Translations under genes and position numbers: made by a program | Assembly (NCBI GenBank): GCA_034440615.1 | Contig: JAOTOM010004040.1 | Span: 1-64,000, forward strand | Length of the DNA stretch: 64,000 nt | From: Ashinkailepas kermadecensis | Taxonomy: Eukaryota; Arthropoda; Thecostraca; Neolepadidae | Direction: 5' to 3' | The notes under the pieces: generated by a model | The model's database searches: none | Told to the model about the DNA's origin: nothing | Seen by the model: the letters and a program-made list of their open reading frames with translations, nothing else | Shown: positions 43,296 to 54,004 of the stretch, one piece after another | Layout of the letters: each line of letters starts with the position of its first letter | How positions within the stretch are numbered: the first letter of the stretch is position 1

Positions 43296-43458
43296 GGGAC
43301 GAGTGGTCTAGGGGTAAGATGCTCGTCTCACAATCGAAAGATTGTGGGTTCGAGTCTCACCTGTCGCTACTCTTCGCCCGCGACCAATCGGCGTGAGAGA
43401 TTGGCGACGCTACATGACTCAACAGTCGACGTGTCGTAAAACCAATAACCAACCAACC
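43296..43458 (+). mobile_element. F1 SINE, shared by blocks A and B
   Basis: Orthologous to 14981-15140. Right flank CGGAGGTGTGAACCCGAGGTGTC shows a small local duplication not seen in A. Confidence 0.92.
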
Positions 43459-43574
43459 GGAGGTGTGAACCCGAGGTGTCAACATGCATCCCAAATCTGA
43501 CGGGCAAATCTCCCTGATGGGCAAAAACCCCAGATAGTCAAGTGTAACGAAACGCATACATTGTTACATGCATG

Positions 43575-44012
43575 CGACAATGAATGTATTGTATGCATGT
43601 ATGATAAGTGTATAAATGAATGTAATGTATGAATGAATGTAACATATGAATGAATGTAATGTACGAATGAATGTAGCATATGAATGTAAGATATGAAGGA
43701 ATGTAATGTATGAATGAATGTAACATATGAATGAATGCAATGTATGAATGTAATGTATGAATGAATGTACTGTATGAATGAATGTAATGTATGAATGAAT
43801 GAATGTAATGTATTAATGAATGTAATGTATAAATGAATGCAATGTATGAATGAATGCATGTAATGTATGAATAAATGCAATGCATGAATGAATGTAATGT
43901 GTGAATGAATGTAATGTATGGATGAATGCAATGTGTGGATGAATGCAATATATGAATGAATGTAATGTGTGGATGAATGCAATGTGTGAATGAATGTAAT
44001 GTATGAATTAAT
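43575..44012. repeat. (ATGAATGA)-type satellite in CASD1 intron 1, copy B
   Basis: Same array as 15258-15745 with fewer units and different order, showing rapid change since duplication. Confidence 0.92.
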
Positions 44013-44016
44013 GTAT

Positions 44017-44076
44017 GGGCGCTAAATGACCAAACCTGGTCGATGCACCCTAAAACCTAAATAACCAACCAACCAA
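44017..44076 (+). mobile_element. Solo SINE-tail hairpin element 6
   Basis: Counterpart of element 2 (15751-15811). Confidence 0.75.
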
Positions 44077-44149
44077 TTATAAATGAATGTAACGTATGAA
44101 TTAATGTAATGTATGAATGTATGTAATGTACGAATGTACGTCGTTTCAG

Positions 44150-44338
44150 CCATACGGCTGCATGGTGCACTCGTACACGGTACGCGACTCGCGCCGCTGC
44201 ATGCACTACATGCACTTCCTCGGCCAGCGCAATCAGCTGGCATTCGTGGGCGACTCGCGCGTGCGCCAGCTGTACGCGGCGTTCGTGACGCAGTTCGGCG
44301 AGACGGTGCCGCCGGCAGAGGGCGAGGAGCGCCACAAG
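44150..44338 (+). CDS. CASD1: CASD1 coding exon 2, copy B
   Basis: 63 codons, acceptor GTCGTTTCAG|CCA and donor AAG|GTGGGT, phase 0. It carries the GDSRVRQLYAAF SGNH nucleophile block. One amino acid differs from copy A (Ala for Thr near the end, PPAEG). No exon 3 is recognisable in the remaining 19.6 kb. If this is the working gene, its next intron is very long and the remaining exons lie right of the window; otherwise it is a partial copy like A. Confidence 0.9.
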
Positions 44339-45165
44339 GTGGGTGTGGAGGGGGGGGGGATGTTCTCTGGGAGGATAGATGCAGGGGGAGCGCTTCCGCC
44401 GCCCGGGAAGGGTGTCGCTGAGAGGTTTGTTTGTTTGGTGTCACAGTGTTTGTTGTCGCCATTGACTTCCCGTGTGCTAGATATTGGCGAGAAAGCCATG
44501 ACCTGTTCGGAAATCCTGTATTCCACTCTTTTCTCACGCTAATTTTCGACTCTGATGCCATCTTTTCTACACTAATTTCGCGTCTGACGTCTGGGCTTGT
44601 GACATTGGGCGGTACCTCCGGTCTGTCTGTCGGGTATTTTGTCTTGTCTTGTATCTTTTCTATGTCTCTCGGGACCTCGTGTGCGACAGCTACACCATCA
44701 GGCATCTGACCACTACACCGTCCCGTGATCTTTGATGCGATAACTGTCCTCGGCCCATCCTACCTCCCTGCATGCTTTTTAATGCCTTGCTGTTCCTGGA
44801 TCCATGGCACACCTCGGTCCTGTGCCGCTGGTACCGAACCCGGCCATCCGAGTGACTGACCAGAGGTCAACTGAGGTCCTACGTCCAACAGTCCTCGGTT
44901 GGCCTCTAACTCAGGGCATACCATTGACCTATGACCTCTAACTCAGGGCCTAACGTTGGCCGATGACCTCTAACTCATGGCCTACCATTGACCTTTGACT
45001 TCTAACTCAGGGCCTACTGTTAACCTATGACCTGTAACTCAGGGCCCACCGGTGACCTATCACCTCTAACTCAGAGCCTATTATTGGCCTGACTACCCAG
45101 ATACCCAGGGTTACGGTTGGCCTATTGTCTGCCCCGGGGGCGTTTACCGCGACGGATGCACCTCT

Positions 45166-45200
45166 GACCTATGGTGGAGACCTATGACCTATGGTGGAGC
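45166..45200. repeat. Contracted 20-bp array in block B
   Basis: Only two GACCTATGGTGGA units, versus about 20 at the equivalent place in A. Confidence 0.85.
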
Positions 45201-47014
45201 ACCCATGCTATGATGGCTCCTTGTGCAGATCCTATCATTGGTCTATGAACTGTGCATCAGGCCCTTCGTTTGACCTCTGTCACAGACATTTTAGCTGACC
45301 TATGACCTTCACCACATACACTTTATCTGACCTACACGCATGATCTGTACCGCATACCCTGACACAGCGAATAATTTGGCTTTAGGGGTGTCATCAAAGT
45401 GTATTTATAATGCTTAGATTCTTGGTTGAACTATCAGTCTTTTCCGCACGGTATTATTGCAGCCTATTATGACATATATTTCCAGGATCTATCCTACAGC
45501 AGGTAGGGTAGATCCAGACTAGGTAGGGTAGTCTGTCAGGTCAGGTAGGGTAGATCCAGCTAGCCTCTGTCCCTGTCCCTTTGGTACAGTGTTGGATTTT
45601 CACTTCTGAGTCTTGCACTGGGAGTGTATAATTATTGGGTTCGGTAAAATATCTGAGTGTATAACGTCAAGAAGCCATATAATAGAGTGTATAAATTTCC
45701 ATAAACAAAGGAGTGCATAAATTTGCTGGTATAGTGAATAAATAACATGGCTAAGTCATATACCACTGTTCATTTTTTTCACGCATTGAAAGAGTACACG
45801 GTTTTCCCCAGATCATAGTGAAAGGTGAAAGGCAGTGCACAATTCCAACCTATTATCCATATGCAAGAAGGCACTCACTCAAGAATCACCACTCGGACAC
45901 TTCTGTAGTGTATCTGTAGTGTCCGTCTGGAGTAGGACTCGCTGATTAAGCCACGAATGTTTTAATTTGGAACCCCAGCACCACCCGGCTCAAAAACACC
46001 TTCAGGTCATCTGCATCTGTCTGAGATCTGGTAAAGACCATATCACACTTTATTGCACAAAATGCCAACGAATGCCAACCCAGCCCTGCCGTCCAAAGGA
46101 AGAAAAACATTTGCACCGTTTGGGTCAGTGAAATTTTCGTCTCTATCGCAGCATTTGTTAGTTGAATTGCATCCGTGTACAACGTGACATGGAGGCGTAG
46201 GTTCCAATTAATGAACAAGGAGGATACTTTTTCTTCATCTAGAAGGCAATGATCAACACTATCTTGAGTGGGACTGGACTGTTCGAGACTGATCAAGCCA
46301 CAAACACTGCATCAAACAATAGAGGGGCCATAACGTACTAAAGCCAGATATGATCTGGGGATAAAATCTAGCTTCAACCAAATCACAGATCTGAGGGAAG
46401 CAACGACAGCGCGCAACGTACAAGGCGAACGACGCCCTGCTAGATGACGAGCTCCGGCATCAGAACCTGTAGGGGGAATGAACAGGTCTTACAAGTCAAG
46501 ATCAGCTCAAACAAGTCACAGCCGCAGCTACACAACAAATTGCAGCAGCGTAATACGCATTCACCAGATGATACGCACTCACCGAACGTTGCAGGTTATA
46601 GTGCTTTGGCAGCTCAGCAGCGCTCAGATGCGAGTCAGGCAGTCGCCGGGAGAGACGCACGCTATTCCACCAGCGAACCTAGCTCCGAAGCCAGAACCTG
46701 TTGCGGACAGGGAACAGGGTATTAGATAAGGCATTCGAATTGTCGGCACGACCGCCGGGAGCAACGAGACACCACATAAACCTACGCACAAACTACGTTG
46801 ATCCTAGCCGACTCCAGCTCCAACGGCAGTACTTGTGAGCGGGGCAGGGCAAGACTGTTCCTACTAAAGGGCCGACAAATAGGCCATCCCAGGATAGTTG
46901 ATATTAAAGACACCATCCTCTCAATTTCATAACTGTTGGGTGGGATGTTGCTGCTTGACAATGAACTGCTCAGGAATATGGTACTCAGGTTAGACTGAGA
47001 ATTGCAAACTTTCT

Positions 47015-47068
47015 GGTTGGTTATTTGGGTTTAGGGGTGCATGGACTGCATTGGTCATACAGTGCTTA
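47015..47068 (-). mobile_element. Solo SINE-tail hairpin element 7, degraded
   Basis: Minus strand: GCACTGTATGACCAATGCAG, TCCATGCACCCCTAAACCC, AAATAACCAACC. Flanks AACTTTCTG / AAGTTTCTG suggest an old target duplication. Confidence 0.65.
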
Positions 47069-47305
47069 TTAACAAGTTTCTGTCACAGGTTTGAAGACGA
47101 TAACATCAATATTTGATTACCCAAAAATTTTCCGCTGCACATCCAGGAATACAAAGTACTAATTCTGTGCAGGGGTACACTGCCTGGGCTTTTTCAGGTT
47201 AAAGAAATCTGAGCAAAATATGTTCACATTACCCAAATCATACAGAATTCACAAAACAAAACATATGGAGTATAAACAGAAAAACATGTTCTGCATCAAC
47301 AATGG

Positions 47306-47475
47306 GGGCTGCGGTAGACCAGTTGGTAGTGTCAGTCTCTTGATCACAAGATTGTGGGTTCGAATCTCTCAACCAGCAGCATTACCACGTCCACCCACGA
47401 CCAATCGCCATGACAGGTTGGTGACGCAATATGACCTAGCGGTTGAATGCATTTTAAAAGAACCCAAGGTTCTTC
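47306..47475 (+). mobile_element. F2 SINE, diverged copy
   Basis: GCGGTAGACCAGTTGGTAG head, GGGTTCGAATCTCTC box B, tail TTGGTGACGCAATATGACC and GCGGTTGAATGCATTTTAAAA. The stem bases have partly decayed. Confidence 0.82.
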
Positions 47476-48697
47476 TTGAGCATGAACAAAATAACATCAG
47501 AGAAACAAAGTATTGAATAAACACAGATATACATACAGAACACGTGGTGCCATCTAAGAGATTAATAATGCTTTATACAGTATTATCACACATCTTCCCA
47601 GAAATGGGAAAGGATAGAGGAATGCAACTCAATGTTGCTGATGTGCTCAACAGACAACTGTCCACCAACATGATAAAGAGTGCTTACATGCACAAACAGC
47701 TCTGCCATGCAATGTCACAACCCATCATGTCTGTTTTTATCAGTTTACAAAAAAATATCTAACTGATCATATTTATGTGATGCATCTCACAGAGCAATGT
47801 TTTTTTGGGAAGTTATAAATATGTTAATATATAATAAAACACTCATTTGATAGTCATGATTTTCATGACTCAATATATCTGGAGGTAAAATGCCACCATG
47901 TCCTTTTCAATGGTAATGAAACATGCTGTGCATGCTTAGTCAAAAACGAAAAAAAATCCCATCATGTCTTGCTATCCGTGCAAAATTACTTTCATTCTTA
48001 GGGACCACGGAAGCATTCTTGTTCAAAAACCCACCACATCCAAATGCAAAAGACAATGACTTGACTTCTCTATTCATGAAATTCAAGAAAACCATCACAA
48101 TTCAAATCCCAACATAGTGGGTTCTGATTTCACCATCTACAGTCCCAATGGGAAAACTAACATATGATGACATAGTTTGGTTGTCACTATACATTCACTG
48201 GACTGGCAAAACCAGTCAAGTAACATGGACAAAAACACTTATTACTGGGTAATTTGAGCATTCACTTGAGTGGTAATTTGAGCATCTTGGTTCAATCAAT
48301 TCAATGCTATTATCACAAAATACAGTGAACACGGTGGATTTTGAACTGCATGGAAGAGCTATGAGCAGTAACATAATATATGTGAGTACTTACCATTTCA
48401 GCAGATTACTGACTCATGAAGTCTGAACAGTCAACCTTCCAAACTCAATGTCGTCAACCTTCAACCACTGCAAACTTCAGTCAGTCTGTGGACAGTGCCA
48501 GAGTTAGAACTACAAGTATAACTAGGCCTCATTGGATGTGTCAAAACAGAACAAAAGTTGTCAAGTGACTTTGCATGCTGCAACCAATGACAGACAGCTT
48601 CATATCACAACCATCACAACTCAAACTGGTTCTGACAACCAGCCAAGAACTTCAACTTCCTGGATTGTTAGTTGATTTGTTAGGTATTTCATCTGCC

Positions 48698-48740
48698 ACT
48701 TGGGTTTAGGGGCACAACTGCATTGGTTACACACCAGCCA
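48698..48740 (-). mobile_element. Solo SINE-tail hairpin element 8, degraded
   Basis: Minus strand: GTGTGTAACCAATGCAGTTG followed by TGCCCCTAAACCCAAG. Too decayed for target duplications. Confidence 0.5.
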
Positions 48741-48762
48741 TTAACATCAAATATGATATATC

Positions 48763-48820
48763 TGGGCGCCAAATGACCGAGTAGCCGGCGCGCCCTTAAG
48801 CCCAAATAATCAATCAATCA
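48763..48820 (+). mobile_element. Solo SINE-tail hairpin element 9 (58 bp)
   Basis: TGGGCGCCAAATGACCGAGT, AGCCGGCGCGCCC, TTAAGCCCAAATAATC and (AATC)n tail. Perfect 14-bp target duplication AAATATGATATATC at 48749-48762 and 48821-48834. Confidence 0.92.
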
Positions 48821-48982
48821 AAATATGATATATCATGTTTATGAACATGATTGTGGCATTTCTCAGACATAATTAATGGGAAATTAGACACTCCTTCACA
48901 CCAAAAACACTTCTTTCAGCCTTTTCCTCATATATCACACAAACAACCTTGCTCACTAACATCACAACAGAAATGTGGCAGA

Positions 48983-49036
48983 TGGGCGCTACATGACCGA
49001 TGTAGTCGATGCGCCCTAAAGCCCTAATAACTAACA
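48983..49036 (+). mobile_element. Solo SINE-tail hairpin element 10 (54 bp), B-specific
   Basis: GGGCGCTACATGACCGATGT, AGTCGATGCGCCC, TAAAGCCCTAATAACTAAC. Perfect 14-bp target duplication AGAAATGTGGCAGA at 48969-48982 and 49037-49050. The empty site is seen uninterrupted in block A near 18066 (CAGAAATGTGGC) and again near 50445. Confidence 0.92.
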
Positions 49037-49633
49037 AGAAATGTGGCAGACAGATGTGCTGCTGCCATTCTACACCAGAATATATTACTTTAACATACAG
49101 GAGCTTGAAATTTTAATGGCATAGTAATGAAATAGGAAAGCCTAGCGTAACCTATTTGAATTTAATGTAACCTAAAGTAATATAATCTCATTGTACTTCT
49201 TGAAATTAACAAGCAATAACTACTAATTCAAACAATATGATAATTAAATAGGAAAACCTAACCTAATCAAAACTAACGAACTGAACTAATCTAACTAATA
49301 TATTATAATGTAAAAAAACAAGTTTTGACTGGTTCATGTTTGACCATATAGAAGCAGCAGTTGGACTACTTGTTGCGGGACTTAGGTGTTTAGAAACACC
49401 CCTCTTCTAGATAGGGGAAGCAGGGAGGGTAACCAAACAAGTTCCATTTCCCGAACACCTACCTTTGGACGTTTCCTGCATCACATTCAGTGTAAATAAC
49501 ACGATTGTGGTATTCGTGAACAATGTAATGGTCTCTATTGAAATACAAAGGTCTGATTGCATAGTTCTTGTGATTCTTTGTGTACAGCTAGCAAAGGCCA
49601 CAGGCACCATTTTCAGGTGTGCAAGCTATTGGT

Positions 49634-51046
49634 TTGACCTATGACCTATGGTGGAGACCTATGACCTATGGTGGAGTTAGTTAGTTATTAGGGCTTTAGG
49701 GCGCATCGACTACATCGGTCATGTAGCGCCCATGACCTATGGTGGAGACCTATGACCTATGGTGGATACCTATGACCTATGGTGGATACCTATGACCTAT
49801 GGTGGATACCTATGACCTATGGTGGATACCTATGACCTATGGTGGAGACCTATGCCCTATGGTGGAGACCTATGACCTATGGTGGAGCACCCATGCAATG
49901 ATGGCTCCTTGTGCAGATGCTATCATTGGTCTAAGAACTGTGCATCAGGCCCTTCGCTTGACCTCTGTCACAGACATTTTAGCTGACCTATGACCTTCAC
50001 CACATACACTTTATCTGACTTACACGCATAATCTGTACCGCATACCCTGACACAGCGAATAATTTGGCTTTAGGGGTGTCATCAAAGTGTATTTATAATG
50101 CTTAGATTCTTGGTTGAACTATCAGTCTTTTCCGCACGGGATTCTTTCAGCCTATTATGAAATATATTTACAGGATCTATCCTACAGCAGGTAGGGTAGA
50201 TCCAGACTAAGGTAGGGTAGTCTGTCAGATCAGGTAGGGTAGATCCAGCTAGCCTCTGTCCCTGTCCCTTTGGTTACGTGAGTTGAATCGGATCTCTGTA
50301 GCTCTGAGTCTGAATTGAGTCGAATCAAATAATTTTAACCTGCTGTGAATCATGAGTTGAATCGGATCTCAAGATCCATGAGTCAAATGTGAGCCAATTA
50401 AAAAAATTTGAGTCGAGCACAAGTCTGCAGTCACTAACATCACAACAGAAATATGTGCACACAGATGTGCTGCTGCCATTCTCCACCAGAATATATTTAT
50501 TTAACATACAGGAGCTTGAAATTTTAATGGCATAGTAATGAAATAGGGAAAGCCTAGCGTAACCTATTTGAATTTAATGTAACCTAAAGTAATATAATCT
50601 CATTGTACTTCTTGAAATTAACAAGCAATAACTACTAATTCAAACAATATGATAATTAAATAGGAAAACTTAACCTAATCAAAACTAACAAACTGAACTA
50701 ATCTAACTAATATATTATAATGTAAAAAACAAGTTTTGACTGGTTCAGGTTTGACCATATAGAAGCAGCAGTGGGGCTACTTGTTGCAGGACTTAGGTGT
50801 TTGGAAACACCCCTCTTCTTCTAGATAGGGGAAGCAGGGGAGGGTAACCAAACAAGTTCTATTTCCCGAACACCCACCTTTGGACGTCTCCTGCATCACA
50901 TTCAGTGTAAATAACACGATTGTGGTATTCGTGAACAATGGAATGGTCTCTATAGAAATACAAAGGTCTGATTGCATAGTTCTTGTGATTCTTTGTGTAC
51001 AGCTAGCAAAGGCCACAGGCACCATTTTCAGATGTACAAGCTATTG
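49634..51046. repeat. Internal tandem duplication in block B
   Basis: Restarts at the 20-bp GACCTATGGTGGA array and repeats the sequence from A 17290 to about 18664. The junction is GCTATTGGTTT|GACCTATG; the normal continuation GCTATTGGTTTAAGAAAAC appears at 51040. The 20-bp array here spans 49634-49890. Confidence 0.88.
49677..49731 (-). mobile_element. Solo SINE-tail hairpin element 11
   Basis: Same as element 3 (17321-17375), in the duplicated 20-bp array. Stem GGGCGC/GCGCCC with inner TACAT/ATGTA. Confidence 0.8.
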
Positions 51047-51410
51047 GTTTAAGAAAACAAGGAGGAAGTGTCCTACAATTTTTTTAAGTTTTAAAAAAAT
51101 TGCACAGGTATTTTTAGTGGCTACTACGGTACTGAGATTAGCGACCTGTAACCAACCACAACAGCTACAGTGAATTAATCCTGCACAACCACATTCACAT
51201 GTTCAGAATACAGCACACTACTTTGAAATAATTGTTCTAAAGTTGCTCTTTGTGAGTGGTTAGAGGATTTTAAATGAAAGGAACTGTTTGAATATGGATA
51301 GTTGGTTCATTTTTGCATTTGGTAAAAACCATACAATTACTGGTTTGCCATACAGAAGCAGCAGCAGTAAGGCTACTTGTTGCAGGTTCCTAGGGTTTGG
51401 AAGCCCCCTC

Positions 51411-52043
51411 AATGGTAAATGTCTTAAAAGGTGTTTTTTTTTCTTCAGAATACCATGCTTATGAAGGTGACTAAGATGAGACCACTTATTTGTTGCAAAT
51501 GCTTACTTTTTGGATTGTGAGCAAAATAATGCCAAGATGCCTTGAGTCAGGCAACAGCATAAAATAAATGTAAAAAAGCATAAATATGATAAACAAAAAA
51601 TAAATTAAATACATAAAAAAAGAAATTAAAAAAACAATCTAACCTACCTTTGAAGATAGAATTTTAAAAAAAATATTGAGCAACTTATTTCTGAAAAATC
51701 TAAACATTAAAAAAGAAACCTATCCAGTGTAGCCAAACCTAATCTAACTGAAGCTGCTATTGAAGAAAATAAATTTAAATGTAAGTGATTTATCCTTTGG
51801 AAACTTCAGTATCATCACACCTTGAGGTAGTAACAAGAAAAGTGTTATATACATTTGTCTCCATAAAGCGAACAAGTGTGTTAGGTTAGTTTAGGATTAT
51901 CAGGTTCGAAAATCAGCATTTTTTAAAAAGAAAAATGCATTTGCACAGAAAATAAGTGGTACCATCATCTTATTCACCTTCATGAACATGGTACTCTGAA
52001 GAATTAAAAAAACGAAGAAAAACATGCTAAAGACAAATTTAAC
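51411..52043. mobile_element. Long-TIR MITE, copy in block B
   Basis: Counterpart of 19001-19634: left arm CAGAATACCATGCTTATGAAGG, right arm CACCTTCATGAACATGGTACTC. Confidence 0.75.
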
Positions 52044-52057
52044 CCCTCTTCCCCTAG

Positions 52058-52118
52058 ATGGGCGCCAAATGACCGAGTAGTCGGCGCGCCCTTAAGCCCA
52101 AATAATCAATCAATCAAT
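52058..52118 (+). mobile_element. Solo SINE-tail hairpin element 12 (61 bp), B-specific
   Basis: GGGCGCCAAATGACCGAGTA, GTCGGCGCGCCC, TTAAGCCCAAATAATC plus (AATC)n. Perfect 14-bp target duplication CCCTCTTCCCCTAG at 52044-52057 and 52119-52132. Block A has the empty site (CCTCTTCCCCTAAG, about 19636). Confidence 0.93.
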
Positions 52119-52132
52119 CCCTCTTCCCCTAG

Positions 52133-54004
52133 GCATGGGGTATATATGTTTATCTAGGTAAAATTGGATTTTTGTAATTTTTATTAATACAGGGTATTTT
52201 AACATAAAGATGACTATGCATCCACTCATTTTCTCTGCACATGATTACTTTTCAGTTGGCAAACAAATACACAATCATAATCTTCACTCTGCAAAGATAG
52301 CACATCTCATAATTATCCATACCTGGTGTGTCAGACATGATAAAGAAGACATTGAACACTTCATGCACTCGATTTAATGCTCTTCGACATCAAACACCTT
52401 ATGTTTCCGCCTTAATCCAACATTTATTTCTGAGAATGAATACTCACAACCCGACATGTCCACAGCCAAGACCGGAAGTTCCTTGCGATGCAGTATTATT
52501 TTATTTTTTTCATATATATGTGCTAGCCGAAGAATTTGTTTTGGATGATTCTGGTTTTCTGGTTAGGTTAGGTCAGATTATATTATGATATAACATATGT
52601 TATATATTATGCTACGTTCTTAATCTAGGTTGCGTTAGGTTTTAATTTTTTTTTAAATTTATTTATCTATTAATATGTAATTTTTTAACTCTTGACCATA
52701 AGCAGAACATGGAAGCGTTCTCCAGTATATGCAGTAACAATATGCAGTGTAAGAATGGCAGATAACAATAACGTAGCATAATATAAACTATATTGTGTCA
52801 TAATACAAACTAAACTAACCTAGCTGGAAAACCAGAATCTGCCGAAAATGTGTTTGCCCACATGATACTTATAACTACTCCAATCATATCCAATCATAAC
52901 TACTCACCATGAAGCACAATGTCGATTATCAGTTGGGAAGGATGTGAATTCAGTGTTCAGAAAGTGGTATACACCGCCCTATTTTACGGATAATGTATCA
53001 CTGCCAGGCAGACTAACGAGAATAACTGGAATTTACAATGCTCACAGGGAACACAACACGGTCACTATCCCAACTGTCACACCAGTACCTCGCACCCGCT
53101 TTTCTTGCAATTCGCAACCGGACAAAACAAACAATCGGAAACGACCTCACCTCACGAGACCGAAACACCGGAAATACCACACACGGCGGAACACGATCAA
53201 GGGCAGAGAGGGCGCCGTAAATTATGGAGCAATTAGCACATAACAGTGAGGAACTATGACCTACAAAAGGCTCAAAATTGAAATGTGATAAAACCAATCC
53301 CGGAAAAAAATTAAAGAAATAATATTCGTTATCAATTCTTATTGAGAAAAAATATATGTAGGCTAATCGAATTAAATTCAGTCAATTTTTTTTGGGGGCG
53401 GTCTGGGAGATTCTCCGTGTCCGAGTGGCATAAACAGTATTTGTGTCACAAATACGTGGCATTTTGAACCAATGCATGCCGTGAAAACGAAAGACACTGA
53501 AATTTCTGGTTGTTTGGTTGTCTATTTTGTCACAAAGTCTTAGCAGGTTTGGAGAACGTTTTGGACAGTTGTGGACAATTTTCACACGCAAATTTCAGTT
53601 AATATCTGTTGTGTATATGGCATAGGATTGATTCAAATTTGATAAATAAACATTTTATAGTTCGTCAGTTGATGCAACACATCCCAATCTTTCAGGAAGC
53701 ATTACAAATTAAAGTATTCATTGTCTTTCTTCGCAGCGGTTTAAAAAGCTCCCGAAAGAGTGGCAGCTGTAGAGCCATGATTCTCCCCTGTCCAAGAGCT
53801 TGTACATTTCTAAGCCGACTCGGGGAGTGGTAGTTTCCCTTTAGTAGCCGTGAGACGCATGGAGGCGTCCTTCATTTGAGAAGGGATTACTTCGTGTTTT
53901 GAGTTTGGAAGCCCAGAGATGCTATCTTGTGGTAAATGTAAGTTGTGCGGTGCTTTCGTGTTGGGATATAAGCATTTGGATAATTAATGTACCGGGAGGC
54001 AGGG
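52133..54004. other. AT-rich end of block B
   Basis: Counterpart of 19635-21529. Homologous frames differ by indels between copies, arguing against coding function. Confidence 0.5.

Larger units (their letters stand above)
45589..48955. other. 3.37 kb insertion specific to block B
   Basis: Replaces about 170 bases of the block A sequence. No terminal repeats recognised at the junctions (CTTTGGT|ACAGTG left, CTTGCTC|ACTAAC right). Inside: an F2 SINE and three hairpin elements. 46440-46730 has an open frame rich in Gln/Ser with no recognisable domain, and weak frames at 47544 and 47923. No gene supported. Confidence 0.7.
40980..54004. repeat. Segmental duplication, block B (CASD1 exons 1-2)
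   Basis: Collinear with block A (12652-21529). Structure: 40980-45588 matches A 12652-17880 with a contracted 20-bp array. 45589-48955 is a B-only insertion. 48956-49633 matches A about 18052-18660. 49634-54004 then restarts at the 20-bp array and matches A 17290-21529. Exon sequences of A and B differ by about one base in a hundred. Confidence 0.92.

Noticed and set aside
46444..46729. Possible gag or small gene in the block B insertion
   Set aside because: Two overlapping frames of similar length, no zinc knuckle or capsid motif, no neighbouring pol sequence.
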